In this document: positions 7,326-15,518 of the stretch, piece by piece | Numbering within the stretch: position 1 is the stretch's first letter | Layout of the letters: each line of letters opens with the position of its first letter | DNA from: an uncultured Collinsella sp. | Lineage (GTDB): Bacteria; Actinomycetota; Coriobacteriia; Coriobacteriales; Coriobacteriaceae | NCBI GenBank assembly: GCA_900553475.1 | Contig: USEF01000007.1 | Location: forward strand, 1-21,895 | Length of the DNA: 21,895 bases | Reading direction: 5' to 3' | Position numbers and translations under genes: made by a program | Notes under the pieces: generated by a model | Database searches by the model: none | What the model saw: only the letters and a program-made list of their open reading frames with translations | Told to the model about the DNA's origin: nothing

Positions 7326-7393
7326 GACGCGAATGATAAAAATCTAGGCGTCAGGAAGTTCGCCCAACGGGCTTGGTTCAAAGGGGGATGAAG

Positions 7394-7855
7394 ATGGAGA
7401 TGTTGACGGAGAACCTGATTGAGTTCTCCTGCAATGCGCATGACAAGAATGAGCTGTTCGATGTTGTAGGAAAGATGGCTGCGGCGCAGGGCGTCGTGAC
7501 TGGTGCCTCAGAACTTAAGCAGGCGTTGCTCAATCGCGAAGCGGAAGCGACGACCGGGCTCATGGATGGTTTCGCCATTCCGCACGCTAAGAGCGATGCC
7601 GTGCTCGAGCCCACGATCGTCTATATTCGCTGCGCCAATCCGCTTGCATGGGAGACGATGGACAACTCGGCTGTGACCGACGTCTTCGCGCTCCTTGTTC
7701 CCATGAAAAATGCCGGGGACTTGCATTTGCAACTACTCTCCAAACTCGCCGTGTGCCTTCTTGACAACGAGTTTAAGGAGAACGTGCGCAGCTCTTCGGA
7801 TAAGTCTTCCTTTATCGCAATGGTCGAGGAAGCGCTCGATAAGGCGACGCTTTAA
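7394..7855 (+). CDS. PTS EIIA component, fructose/mannosylglycerate type
   Basis: A 153-residue cytoplasmic EIIA phosphocarrier of the fructose/mannitol superfamily, with the phospho-acceptor His64 in DGFAIPHAKSD. It takes phosphate from HPr and gives it to the EIIB domain encoded next door. Three in-frame ATG codons lie close together (7388, 7394, 7400). I chose 7394 because GGGGG (7383-7387) stands six bases upstream, whereas 7388 would abut it. In E. coli MngA the EIIA, EIIB and EIIC domains form one chain; here EIIA is separate. It is the first gene of the operon, with a 71-bp gap to EIIBC. It is not related in sequence to the glucose-type EIIA at the left edge, so it should not be confused with that protein. 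Confidence 0.92.
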   Translation: MEMLTENLIEFSCNAHDKNELFDVVGKMAAAQGVVTGASELKQALLNREAEATTGLMDGFAIPHAKSDAVLEPTIVYIRCANPLAWETMDNSAVTDVFALLVPMKNAGDLHLQLLSKLAVCLLDNEFKENVRSSSDKSSFIAMVEEALDKATL

Positions 7856-7926
7856 CACTTCGCCTGTTTTCAATCTGTCTATCAAACGGTCTAGCGTGAC
7901 CGGATTAAGGAAAGGAAGGGAAAGCC

Positions 7927-9291
7927 GTGAAAATCGTTGCGATTACAGCTTGTCCTGCCGGCATTGCTCACACGTACATGGCGGCAAAGAAACTCGAAAC
8001 GACTGCTCAGAAGCTTGGACACGAGATTCATGTTGAAAAGCAGGGCGTGAAAGGAATCGAGGATCGCCTCCCTGCTCAGGCTATTGCCGACGCGGACGTT
8101 GTAATTCTCGCGGTGGACGCCAAGGTCAAGGAAGAGGAGCGCTTTGAGGGCAAGAAGGTGTACCGTTGCCCGGTATCTGATCCCATTAAGGATGCAGAAA
8201 AGGTTTTTGAGGAGGCCCTTTCCGGCGATGAGAAAAAGAGCAGCATCGTTGCCCAGCTTAAGAACCATATCCTGACCGGCGTGTCGTATATGATTCCCGT
8301 TGTAATCGGCGCTTCCCTCATCATGGGTATCGCGCGTGTTATCGCTATGGGTTTTGGCATTGGCGATATTTGGGATGCAAAGTATGCCGGTGAGGGCGTT
8401 GTCGGGTTTCTCTATACGCTGAACAGCCTTGGCGGCCAAGCGCTCGGCTTGATGCTGACCGTCTTTGCGGGCTATGTCTCGTACTCTATCGCCGACAAGG
8501 CGGGTTTGGCTGCGGGCTTTGCCGGCGGTATGCTCGCCAATTCGATTGGCGCCGGATTCTTCGGAGCACTCGCTGCAGGCCTGTTTGCAGGCTACTTTAC
8601 CAAGTGGCTTACGAAGACCGTTGAATTCAAGGGAGCCCTTTCCGGCCTCAATTTGATTGTGACGGCTCTCGTGACCATGACGGTCACCCTCCTTTCCGTC
8701 AACTACGTTATCGGCGTTCCGTTCATTTGGCTCAATGATGCCCTCCAGGCTTTCCTTACTAACATGAGCGGTGCCAACGCGGTTGTTGTCGCATTCATCG
8801 TCGGCGCCATGATGTGCTCCGATCTTGGCGGCCCCATCAACAAGGCTGCTATGGTCACCGCAATGGGTCTCATCTCTTCTGGTATCTATGCGCCCAATAC
8901 TGCCGCCATGATCGGCATTGTTATTCCCGTTCTTGGTTATGGCATCTATAGCATTGCGTTTGGCAAGAACATGAGTGCCGAGTTCCGCGATGCCGGCAGT
9001 GCCTCGCTCGTAATGGGTCTGGTCGGTGTTTCCGAGGGCGCTATTCCTTTCACGCTTGCTAATCCCAAGATTTTGGTGCCTGCCAACATGATTGGTGGCG
9101 GCGTGGGCGCGGCAGTCGCTGTCGCCCTGGGTGCCGTGAACATCACGACGCTTTCCGGTTGCTACGGCTGGCTCTTGGTCACCAACTGGCCTGCCTATGT
9201 CTTGGGTATCGTCGTCGGTGCTCTCATCGTCGCCGCAGGTGCGTTCCTCGCTCGCGACTCGTTCAAGAACGAGGCCCAGACTCTGATCTAA
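7927..9291 (+). CDS. PTS EIIBC, fructose/2-O-alpha-mannosyl-glycerate family permease
   Basis: A 454-residue membrane permease that imports a sugar and phosphorylates it. The EIIB domain (about 1-98) begins MKIVAITACPAGIAHTYMAA, with the phosphorylated Cys9 in the family's CPAGIAHT motif. The EIIC domain (about 110-454) starts at ILTGVSYMIPVV and contains several clear hydrophobic segments plus the fructose-family signature DLGGPINKAA at 299-308. The start is GTG 7927, preceded by AAGGAAGG (7912-7919). Fructose itself is possible. The adjacent GH38 mannosidase makes a mannosylglycerate-like or other alpha-mannoside substrate more likely, by analogy with E. coli mngAB. No EIIA domain is fused; the preceding gene supplies it. 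Confidence 0.93.
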   Translation: MKIVAITACPAGIAHTYMAAKKLETTAQKLGHEIHVEKQGVKGIEDRLPAQAIADADVVILAVDAKVKEEERFEGKKVYRCPVSDPIKDAEKVFEEALSGDEKKSSIVAQLKNHILTGVSYMIPVVIGASLIMGIARVIAMGFGIGDIWDAKYAGEGVVGFLYTLNSLGGQALGLMLTVFAGYVSYSIADKAGLAAGFAGGMLANSIGAGFFGALAAGLFAGYFTKWLTKTVEFKGALSGLNLIVTALVTMTVTLLSVNYVIGVPFIWLNDALQAFLTNMSGANAVVVAFIVGAMMCSDLGGPINKAAMVTAMGLISSGIYAPNTAAMIGIVIPVLGYGIYSIAFGKNMSAEFRDAGSASLVMGLVGVSEGAIPFTLANPKILVPANMIGGGVGAAVAVALGAVNITTLSGCYGWLLVTNWPAYVLGIVVGALIVAAGAFLARDSFKNEAQTLI

Positions 9292-9307
9292 TCGCTCATT
9301 TGATTAC

Positions 9308-9343
9308 TTCCGCCTTGCACCCTTGCAGGGCGGAATTCTATTT
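9308..9343 (+). terminator. Terminator-like hairpin between PTS genes and mannosidase
   Basis: TTCCGCCTTGCA (9308-9319) and TGCAGGGCGGAA (9324-9335) form a 12-bp stem with one G-T pair and a 4-nt CCCT loop, followed by TTCTATTT. It ends one base before the mannosidase ribosome site (9344-9350). It has the form of an intrinsic terminator or attenuator, or of an mRNA 3'-end stabiliser that lowers mannosidase expression relative to the transporter. Confidence 0.6.
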
Positions 9344-9354
9344 AGGAGGTATGC

Positions 9355-12114
9355 ATGGGAAAGCGCGTGCATGTCATTGCCCACTCCCACTGGGATCGTG
9401 AGTGGTATTTCACCACATCGCGTTCGAAAGTGTATCTGATGGAAGATTTGGCCCATGTTCTCGATGTTCTCGAGAGCGATCCTGAGTTCACCTCGTACAC
9501 ACTTGATGGTCAGTCCTGTCTTCTAGATGACTATCTAGCATGGCGTCCGCAGGATGCGGACCGCATCGCCAGGCTTGTCAAAGCGGGTCGCTTGCTCGTT
9601 GGCCCTTGGTATACGCAGACCGACCAGATGGTTATTTGCGGCGAGAGTATCGTTCGTAATATGTACTACGGCATAAAGCGCGCCGAGGATTTTGGTCATA
9701 GCATGAATGTCGCCTATGTTCCGGATTCCTTTGGCCAAGCGGGAAACATGCCTCAGATTTATCGCCAGTTTGGGCTGAAAGATCTTGTGACGTGGCGTGG
9801 CATCAGTGACGATATGACGCCGAGCACCGATTTCATTTGGAGAGGGTCAGATGGTTCGAAGGTGCTTGCAACGCAGCTTCGTCGGAGCTATTCGGTCGGA
9901 AAGATGATGCCCGAATCGGAACCTGAGGCTTCGCATTTTTGGAAGGAACGTTGCCTTGATGAGCTTGGCGGCTGGGTGTCGACGGACAATATCTATATGC
10001 CGTGCGGCGATGACCAGGCCCCGATTAGGACGTCTCTGCCCCAGATCGTGTACCATCGCAACGAGGTCGATCCCGACAACGAATATCTGATCAGCTCTCC
10101 CGAGCAATTCATGGCTGACATGCGGGAACAGGCTCACGATTTGCCCGAGCTCGATGGAGAGTTACTGTGCGCCAAGCATATGCGTGTACACCGCTCCATC
10201 TTCTCGTCGCGCTCGGATCTCAAGGTGATGAACACGCAGATTCAAAACTATCTGGTTAACGTGGTGGAGCCGCTGCTGGCCCTGTCCCATCGGCTTGGGT
10301 TTGAGTATCCGACGGGTGCCGTCGAGTCGATTTGGAAGCTGCTTTTCGAAAACGCCGCCCATGACTCGATCGGATCGTCCGTAGTAGACGAAGTGAACGA
10401 AGATATCTACATGCGCTACAAGCAGGCGTGTGATATAGCGGTGAACTTGGTTGATTTGCATATGCGAAAAATCTCGACTGCCGTCAACGGCGCAAAGGAT
10501 TCCCATACGGTGACGGTGTTCAATACGTTGCCCGAGATCCGCTCGGGGATTGTCGTAAAGCGTCTCTACATTCCAGGGGAATCGTTCGAGCTGAAGCGTG
10601 CGGACGGATCGACGGTTCCCTATACGGTCCTTAATCGACGCGACCTCACGGAATATGTGAAAAACCAGACGATTAATCTCAACCTGAGCAATCGTATCGA
10701 TGTGCCTGAGCGTATTGACGAGGCCACTGTGGCGATCTTTGCCGAGGATGTGCCGGCGATGGGCTACGAGCAATACACGATTGTCTGCGGGGCCGATGGC
10801 GAATACCATGCGGATAAGCGCGAGACGCTCGAGAACGAGTTCTATTGCATCACGGTGAACCATGACGGATCACTGCGGATTTTGGATAAACGTAGCGGCT
10901 ATGTCTATGAACGAGAAGCGGTTTTAGTCGAGAACGGCGACGACGGCGATAGCTTCAACTACTCTCCTCCTCGTGGTGACCTGCGGGTGTTCTCTACCGA
11001 GTGCGAGGCGCGGGCGGAAATTCGAGGATCTGATATCTATCAGCGTGCCGTGATTTCCTTCGATATGCGGGTCCCTGCGAATCTCGAGGAGCGTGCCCGC
11101 GGCGAGCGGACCGCACACATGCCGGTTAGTCTCACTGTCTCCTTGGCGAAGGGCGCCGATGCTATCGATCTGTCGGTTGAGGTAGATAATCGTGTGCCCG
11201 ACTCGCATCGCCTGTGCATTCTGTTCGACGCGCAAATGGCAACGAAGTTCAATTATGCCGACGAGCAGTTCGGCTGCCGTCGCCGCGACAATGTCCATGA
11301 GCGCGAAATGGCCTGTTACAAAGCGAGCATGGGGGAGGCCGGTGTTGGGCCTATGGCTTGGGAAGCCGGTGAGGGCGTAAAGCCCGCTGTCGACGCTAAC
11401 CCTGGCACATGGGAGGAGCCTCCGGTTTCAATCGAGCCGACGCAGTCCTACGTTGCTCTCTTCAATGACGAGAGGGGTCTTGCGGTCTATCCGCAAGGCG
11501 TTCGCGAATACGAGATTGTGGACAAGGACGGTCTCGAAGGTGGAGAAGGCAACCTGATTTGCCTAACACTGTTCCGGTCCTATGGTTTCATGGGCAAGGA
11601 GGACCTGCTGTACCGTCCGGGACGAGCTTCGGGGGAGACGACGCTCGCAACGCCTGATGCTCAGCTCCACAAAAAGATGACGTTCGGCCTTGGGTTCGAA
11701 GCGTTTTCCGCCGCGTTTTCCAAGGCTCATGTCTCACAGGCTGCGCGTGCCTTTGCGACGGGATTCGAAGCGTACGAGTACGCATCGTTCCTCAACGGTC
11801 GCCTCTTGTTCTCGGAGGAAGAAATCGACGGAAGCTCTCCGGCGATGGGATCCCTGATGACGGTTGAGGGCGACTTGACGTTGAGCGCGATTAAAAAGGC
11901 TGAAGACGGGAACGGAATCATCGTTCGCCTGTTCAATGGCGAATACGAGGGGGATGCTGCAGCAACGCTCACGTTTGCTAGCTCCGTCGCAAACGCCTAT
12001 GAGGTCGACCTTCGCGAGCGGAAAGTCGGTGAAATCCGTCACGACGATAAGGCCGTTTTGGTCGGGCCGATCGGGCACGCCAAGATTGTGACCGTGTGTA
12101 TCGAGCTCGCGTAG
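9355..12114 (+). CDS. GH38 alpha-mannosidase, MngB-like
   Basis: A 919-residue cytoplasmic glycoside hydrolase family 38 enzyme. Its N-terminal half resembles E. coli MngB (mannosylglycerate hydrolase) in long motifs: HSHWDREWYFTT, DGQ, GPWYTQTD, ESIVRN, PDSFGQAG, MRVHR and NAAHDSIG. The predicted zinc ligands are His12, Asp14, Asp124 and His336; Asp124 in PDSFG is also the catalytic nucleophile. The C-terminal beta domains run to the end and include LKGEGN-like and GKEDLLYRPGRASG segments shared with MngB. It is somewhat longer than MngB (877). No signal peptide is present, so it should act on sugar imported and phosphorylated by the PTS, releasing mannose from the phosphorylated aglycone or the reverse. 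ATG 9355 follows AGGAGGT (9344-9350). The exact substrate, mannosylglycerate or a mannose disaccharide from glycans, is not decided by sequence. Confidence 0.93.
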   Translation: MGKRVHVIAHSHWDREWYFTTSRSKVYLMEDLAHVLDVLESDPEFTSYTLDGQSCLLDDYLAWRPQDADRIARLVKAGRLLVGPWYTQTDQMVICGESIVRNMYYGIKRAEDFGHSMNVAYVPDSFGQAGNMPQIYRQFGLKDLVTWRGISDDMTPSTDFIWRGSDGSKVLATQLRRSYSVGKMMPESEPEASHFWKERCLDELGGWVSTDNIYMPCGDDQAPIRTSLPQIVYHRNEVDPDNEYLISSPEQFMADMREQAHDLPELDGELLCAKHMRVHRSIFSSRSDLKVMNTQIQNYLVNVVEPLLALSHRLGFEYPTGAVESIWKLLFENAAHDSIGSSVVDEVNEDIYMRYKQACDIAVNLVDLHMRKISTAVNGAKDSHTVTVFNTLPEIRSGIVVKRLYIPGESFELKRADGSTVPYTVLNRRDLTEYVKNQTINLNLSNRIDVPERIDEATVAIFAEDVPAMGYEQYTIVCGADGEYHADKRETLENEFYCITVNHDGSLRILDKRSGYVYEREAVLVENGDDGDSFNYSPPRGDLRVFSTECEARAEIRGSDIYQRAVISFDMRVPANLEERARGERTAHMPVSLTVSLAKGADAIDLSVEVDNRVPDSHRLCILFDAQMATKFNYADEQFGCRRRDNVHEREMACYKASMGEAGVGPMAWEAGEGVKPAVDANPGTWEEPPVSIEPTQSYVALFNDERGLAVYPQGVREYEIVDKDGLEGGEGNLICLTLFRSYGFMGKEDLLYRPGRASGETTLATPDAQLHKKMTFGLGFEAFSAAFSKAHVSQAARAFATGFEAYEYASFLNGRLLFSEEEIDGSSPAMGSLMTVEGDLTLSAIKKAEDGNGIIVRLFNGEYEGDAAATLTFASSVANAYEVDLRERKVGEIRHDDKAVLVGPIGHAKIVTVCIELA

Positions 12115-12142
12115 GCTCTTAAAAGCGTAACTATTTGAATCG

Positions 12143-12172
12143 GGCCCCGCATTTGCTGACGGATGCGGGGCC
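12143..12172. terminator. Terminator hairpin of the mannoside operon
   Basis: GGCCCCGCAT (12143-12152) and ATGCGGGGCC (12163-12172) form a perfect 10-bp stem with a 10-nt loop, 29 bp after the mannosidase stop. The downstream sequence GTTGCTAT is only mildly T-rich. The -35 region of the next gene lies in its loop and right arm, so terminator and promoter overlap. Confidence 0.65.
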
Positions 12173-12185
12173 GTTGCTATATAAT
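12156..12185 (+). promoter_or_regulatory. Promoter of the MFS transporter gene
   Basis: A perfect TATAAT -10 box (12180-12185) lies 18 bp after CTGACG (12156-12161), a 4/6 match to the -35 consensus. The start codon is 37 bp further on. The -35 lies inside the loop and right arm of the preceding terminator hairpin. Confidence 0.6.
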
Positions 12186-12222
12186 CGCCCACCGCCCAAG
12201 ACAATCGGAGAGGTTTTCCTAT

Positions 12223-13419
12223 ATGGCTCAAACAAAGCAAGGTGGTATCGCACTCAGGCAGTGGCTCCCGCTCATTGGGCTCACCTGCTGCGCGTTCGTG
12301 TTCAACACGTCGGAGTTTATGCCCATCGGCCTTCTGACTGATATCGCCGCGTCGTTCTCGCTCACCGAGGCCCAGGCGGGCATCATGATCTCGGTTTATG
12401 CTTGGGGTGTCATGCTGCTGTCACTGCCGCTCATGGTGTTTGCCTCGCGTTTTGAGTTCAAGCGGATGCTGCTGGGCGTTTTGGCCGTGTTTTCGCTGGG
12501 CCAGTTTCTGTCCGCTGTGGCGCCGACTTATCCCATCCTGGTCTGCGCGCGCCTGGTGGTCGCTTGCGCACATGCCGTGTTCTGGTCGGTCGCCTCGATT
12601 ATGGCCTCGCGCCTGGTTGACACCCGCCACGGCGCGCTCGCCATCAGCATGATCGCTACGGGCTCATCCATCGCGCAGATCTTTGGCCTGCCCCTCGGTC
12701 GCGCCATTGGCCTGGCCGTGGGCTGGCGTATGACGTTTGCCGTGGTCGGAACGCTGTCTGCTGTCGCGGTCGTCTACCAGGCGACCGTGTTTCCAACCAT
12801 GCCGGCGGGCGAGCGCTTTACGCTCAAACAGCTGCCCGAGCTGCTCAAGAACCCGTTCCTCATCGCGCTCTACGCGGTCACGGTGTTCATGGCGACCGGC
12901 TATTACGCAAGCTACAGCTATATCGAGCCCTTCCTGGCGCAGGTCGCGCACGTCGATGCGGGCGCCATCACCATGACGCTAACGGCGTTTGGCTGCTCTG
13001 GTCTGCTCGGAAGCTGGCTGTTTGGCCGCCTGTTCGACGGGCATCGCTTCCCGTTCTTGGCTATTACGCTCTCCGGCGTGCCGGTGGCTCTGCTGCTTAT
13101 GGCCCCCGCAGCCTCGGCGCTCGTGTTGGTGCTTGCCGTCTGCGCACTGTGGGGTTGCTGCGCCACGGCCTTTAACGTGGCGTTTCAGGCCGAGCTCATC
13201 AAGTATACGCCCGCGGATTCGTCGGCTGTCGCCATGTCGATCTTCTCGGGTCTGTTCAATCTGGGTATCGGCACGGGCACCGCAATCGGCGGCGCCGTGG
13301 TTTCGGGTCCCGGTATCGCTTGGATCGGCTTCGCGGGCGGGGCGATTGCCGTCGTGGGCGTCATTCTCGCCATCACGGTGATGTTTCCGGCCATACGTCG
13401 CGCAAGGCCCGTCGCCTAG
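12223..13419 (+). CDS. MFS transporter, sugar-efflux/DHA1 type (SotB/AraJ-like)
   Basis: A 398-residue integral membrane protein with about twelve hydrophobic segments and no other domain. It belongs to the drug/sugar efflux (DHA1) branch of the major facilitator superfamily. The N-terminal segment reads FNTSEFMPIGLLTDIAASF, close to the SotB/YdeA/AraJ pattern, and the mid-region GLPLGRAIGLAVGWRMTF is a typical DHA1 motif-C stretch. Members export sugars, purine nucleosides or drugs by proton antiport; the substrate here is unknown. ATG 12223 has GGAGAGG (12207-12213) nine bases upstream and a good promoter just before it. The position after the mannoside operon is suggestive, but a terminator and separate promoter argue for independent expression. 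A family A hairpin repeat follows the stop codon. Confidence 0.88.
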   Translation: MAQTKQGGIALRQWLPLIGLTCCAFVFNTSEFMPIGLLTDIAASFSLTEAQAGIMISVYAWGVMLLSLPLMVFASRFEFKRMLLGVLAVFSLGQFLSAVAPTYPILVCARLVVACAHAVFWSVASIMASRLVDTRHGALAISMIATGSSIAQIFGLPLGRAIGLAVGWRMTFAVVGTLSAVAVVYQATVFPTMPAGERFTLKQLPELLKNPFLIALYAVTVFMATGYYASYSYIEPFLAQVAHVDAGAITMTLTAFGCSGLLGSWLFGRLFDGHRFPFLAITLSGVPVALLLMAPAASALVLVLAVCALWGCCATAFNVAFQAELIKYTPADSSAVAMSIFSGLFNLGIGTGTAIGGAVVSGPGIAWIGFAGGAIAVVGVILAITVMFPAIRRARPVA

Positions 13420-13435
13420 CCACATCCTCCTCATC

Positions 13436-13508
13436 AGTTGCGGTGAAATACGGATTGTTTAGCCCAATAAACCCGGCAAACAGTCCCTATTTCACCGCAA
13501 CTTATTTT
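13436..13508. repeat. Long hairpin repeat, family A copy 2; probable terminator
   Basis: AGTTGCGGTGAAATACGG... (13436-13460) is complementary to 13478-13502 over 25 bp with one mismatch and one G-T pair, around a 17-nt loop. The right side continues into the T-rich tract TTATTTT. It shares TTGCGGTGAAATA with the hairpin at 1707-1769, while the inner stem sequence differs between the two copies. It starts 17 bp after the MFS stop codon, so it probably terminates that gene. Confidence 0.75.
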
Positions 13509-13573
13509 GGGGAAGAGGATACAAGCTGGGCATACAATGGATGTCGTTGTGTTGAGCTTACCGGGAGGTTGCT

Positions 13574-14950
13574 ATGTGGGCATACGAGACGACGTTCTAT
13601 CAGATCTATCCGCTGGGCTTTTGTGGAGCTCCACGCGAAAACGCCGCGCCCGTTGCCGAGGATGAGCTCGCCCAGGCTGTCAACGCCGCGCCAAACCCCG
13701 ATGCGCCCATCATGAAGATCGCCCAATGGGCCGACTACATGCAGGAACTCGGCGTTGGCGCCGTGCTCATCAACCCACCGCTCGAATCTGATAGCCACGG
13801 CTACGATACACGCAGCCTGCGCCATATCGACCGTCGCCTGGGTGGGGACGCCGACTTTGCCGCCGTATGCGACACGCTGCATGCCCATGGCATCCGCGTG
13901 GTGCTCGATGCCGTCTTCAACCACGTCGGCCGCGGTTTTTGGGCCTTCCGCGATGTGCAGGAGCGCAAGTGGGACTCGCCGTACAAGGATTGGTTCCACA
14001 TCAGCTTTGACGGTGACTCGTGCTACGGCGACGGCTTTTGGTATGAGGGCTGGGAGGGCCATTTTGAGCTTGTGAAGCTCAACCTGCAAAACCCCGCCGT
14101 GGTCGATTACCTGCTTGAGTCCGTGCGTCGCTGGGCCGAGGTCTTTGGCGTCGACGGCCTGCGCTTGGACGTTGCCTATATGCTCGACCGCGACTTCATG
14201 CGCCGCCTGCACGCCTTTACCCGTGAGCTCAAGCCCGACTTTATCCTGATCGGCGAGACGCTCCACGGCGACTACAACCAGATCGTCAACGACGAGATGC
14301 TCGACTCCTGCACCAACTACGAGTGCTACAAGGGCCTGTACTCCAGCTTTAACTCGGTCAACATGTTCGAGATCGCCCATTCGCTGCACCGTCAGTTTGG
14401 CGGCGATCCGTGGTGCATCTACCGCGGCAAACATCTGCTGTCGTTTGTCGACAACCACGATGTGCCGCGCCTGGCAAGTATCCTCACCGACAAGTCGTGC
14501 CTGCGTCCCGCCTATGGCATACTCTTTGGCATGCCGGGCATTCCGTGCGTCTACTATGGCAGCGAGTGGGGAATTGCCGGCGAAAAGGGCGGTCCCGATG
14601 GTGACTGGGCGCTGCGACCTGCGCTCGATGAGCCTGCGCCCAACGAGCTGACGGCGTTCATCACGCAACTCGCACACCTTCGCTCGGCCGACGACGCGGC
14701 TGCCCGTGCTCTCAACTACGGTGCCTATCGCAACGTGGTGATCCAGAACAAGCAGCTACTGTTCGAGCGCGTCTGTGACGGCGCGACGGTACTCGTGGCG
14801 GTGAGTGCCGTGGGTGAGCCTTACACCTTTGGCGCCGGCGAACTCAACGGTTCCTTTGTCGACCTGCTTGCCGACGATGCGCCCACGGTCGAGCTGACGG
14901 GCACCCTTGAGCTTGCACCCTACGAGGTGCGCTATCTGTTGAGAGCCTAG
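13574..14950 (+). CDS. GH13 alpha-amylase-family glycoside hydrolase
   Basis: A 458-residue cytoplasmic enzyme of the alpha-amylase family. The four conserved regions are present: DAVFNH (112-117), GLRLDVA with the nucleophile Asp199, IGET with acid/base Glu228, and FVDNHD (291-296) with the transition-state Asp296. No signal peptide or starch-binding domain is seen. The N-terminal beta domain of cyclomaltodextrinases and neopullulanases is also absent, and the chain begins directly at the barrel (YQIYPLGFCGAP). The likely role is hydrolysis of short maltodextrins or related alpha-glucosides, but specificity is open. ATG 13574 follows GGGAGG (13563-13568). TACAAT at 13533-13538 is a candidate -10 box with only a weak -35. 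The gene is followed after three bases by a DNA glycosylase gene, so the two are probably co-transcribed. Confidence 0.93.
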   Translation: MWAYETTFYQIYPLGFCGAPRENAAPVAEDELAQAVNAAPNPDAPIMKIAQWADYMQELGVGAVLINPPLESDSHGYDTRSLRHIDRRLGGDADFAAVCDTLHAHGIRVVLDAVFNHVGRGFWAFRDVQERKWDSPYKDWFHISFDGDSCYGDGFWYEGWEGHFELVKLNLQNPAVVDYLLESVRRWAEVFGVDGLRLDVAYMLDRDFMRRLHAFTRELKPDFILIGETLHGDYNQIVNDEMLDSCTNYECYKGLYSSFNSVNMFEIAHSLHRQFGGDPWCIYRGKHLLSFVDNHDVPRLASILTDKSCLRPAYGILFGMPGIPCVYYGSEWGIAGEKGGPDGDWALRPALDEPAPNELTAFITQLAHLRSADDAAARALNYGAYRNVVIQNKQLLFERVCDGATVLVAVSAVGEPYTFGAGELNGSFVDLLADDAPTVELTGTLELAPYEVRYLLRA

Positions 14951-14953
14951 CCC

Positions 14954-15517
14954 ATGGCCGCGTCTGACGAGGGCTATCAACATATTGAGCATGGGTTTGA
15001 GCCCGTGTTCGACCAGCGCTCGCGCGTTTTGGTGCTGGGGTCGTTTCCCTCGGTGCTCTCGCGTGCCAATGCCTTCTACTATGGCAATCCGCAGAACCGC
15101 TTTTGGCGTGTGATGGCCGCGTGCCTCGGTGTATCCGTGCCGTCCAACGAGGGCGATCCTTTGGCAAACGGTGAGCCCGCGACGCTCGATGCCTCCATTG
15201 CCGCCAAGCGGGCCATGCTGCTGAACGGCGGCGTGGCCCTGTGGGATGTGATCGAGAGCTGCGACATTAAGGGCTCGAGCGACGCGAGCATTCGTAACGT
15301 TGTGCCGGCACATATCGAGCGCATTACCGATGCCGCGCCGATCGAGGTCGTTGTCTGTAACGGCGGTACGGCAGGGCGACTCTACAAACGCTATCTACAA
15401 GAGCGGACGGAGCTACCCGCCATCGTGCTGCCGTCGACGAGTCCTGCCAACGCGGCGTGGCGTTTGGAGCGGCTTGTCGAGCGTTGGAGTGAAGCCATTG
15501 ACTGGGCAGCTCATTAA
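14954..15517 (+). CDS. Hypoxanthine/uracil-DNA glycosylase-like protein
   Basis: A 187-residue protein of the uracil-DNA glycosylase superfamily, closest in pattern to family 6 (hypoxanthine-DNA glycosylases), which remove deaminated bases in base-excision repair. Motif 1 is VLVLGSFPSVLSRANAFYYGNPQNRFW (24-51), with Asn45 or Asn48 as the candidate catalytic asparagine. The second conserved loop is LPSTSPANA near residues 162-170, and the usual VVVCNGGTA strand precedes it. The length is normal for a stand-alone enzyme. The ATG lies three bases after the GH13 stop codon with only a weak ribosome site, which suggests translational coupling. Pairing with a carbohydrate enzyme is odd functionally and may only reflect operon packing. 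Its stop codon lies one base from the end of the convergent unknown gene. Confidence 0.85.
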   Translation: MAASDEGYQHIEHGFEPVFDQRSRVLVLGSFPSVLSRANAFYYGNPQNRFWRVMAACLGVSVPSNEGDPLANGEPATLDASIAAKRAMLLNGGVALWDVIESCDIKGSSDASIRNVVPAHIERITDAAPIEVVVCNGGTAGRLYKRYLQERTELPAIVLPSTSPANAAWRLERLVERWSEAIDWAAH

Positions 15518-15518
15518 T

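Larger units (their letters stand above)
7126..7393. promoter_or_regulatory. Divergent control region between regulator and mannoside PTS operon
   Basis: This 268-bp region contains no gene. It holds the regulator's ribosome site (7131-7138) and a TATCAT -10 candidate on the minus strand (7149-7154). The palindrome at 7240-7259 and the long inverted repeat at 7272-7325 also lie here. For the plus strand TTGCAT (7308-7313) could be a -35 box, with a poorly placed -10 near AATGAT/GATAAA (7332-7340). A weak promoter of this kind would fit an operon that needs an activator. Confidence 0.45.
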
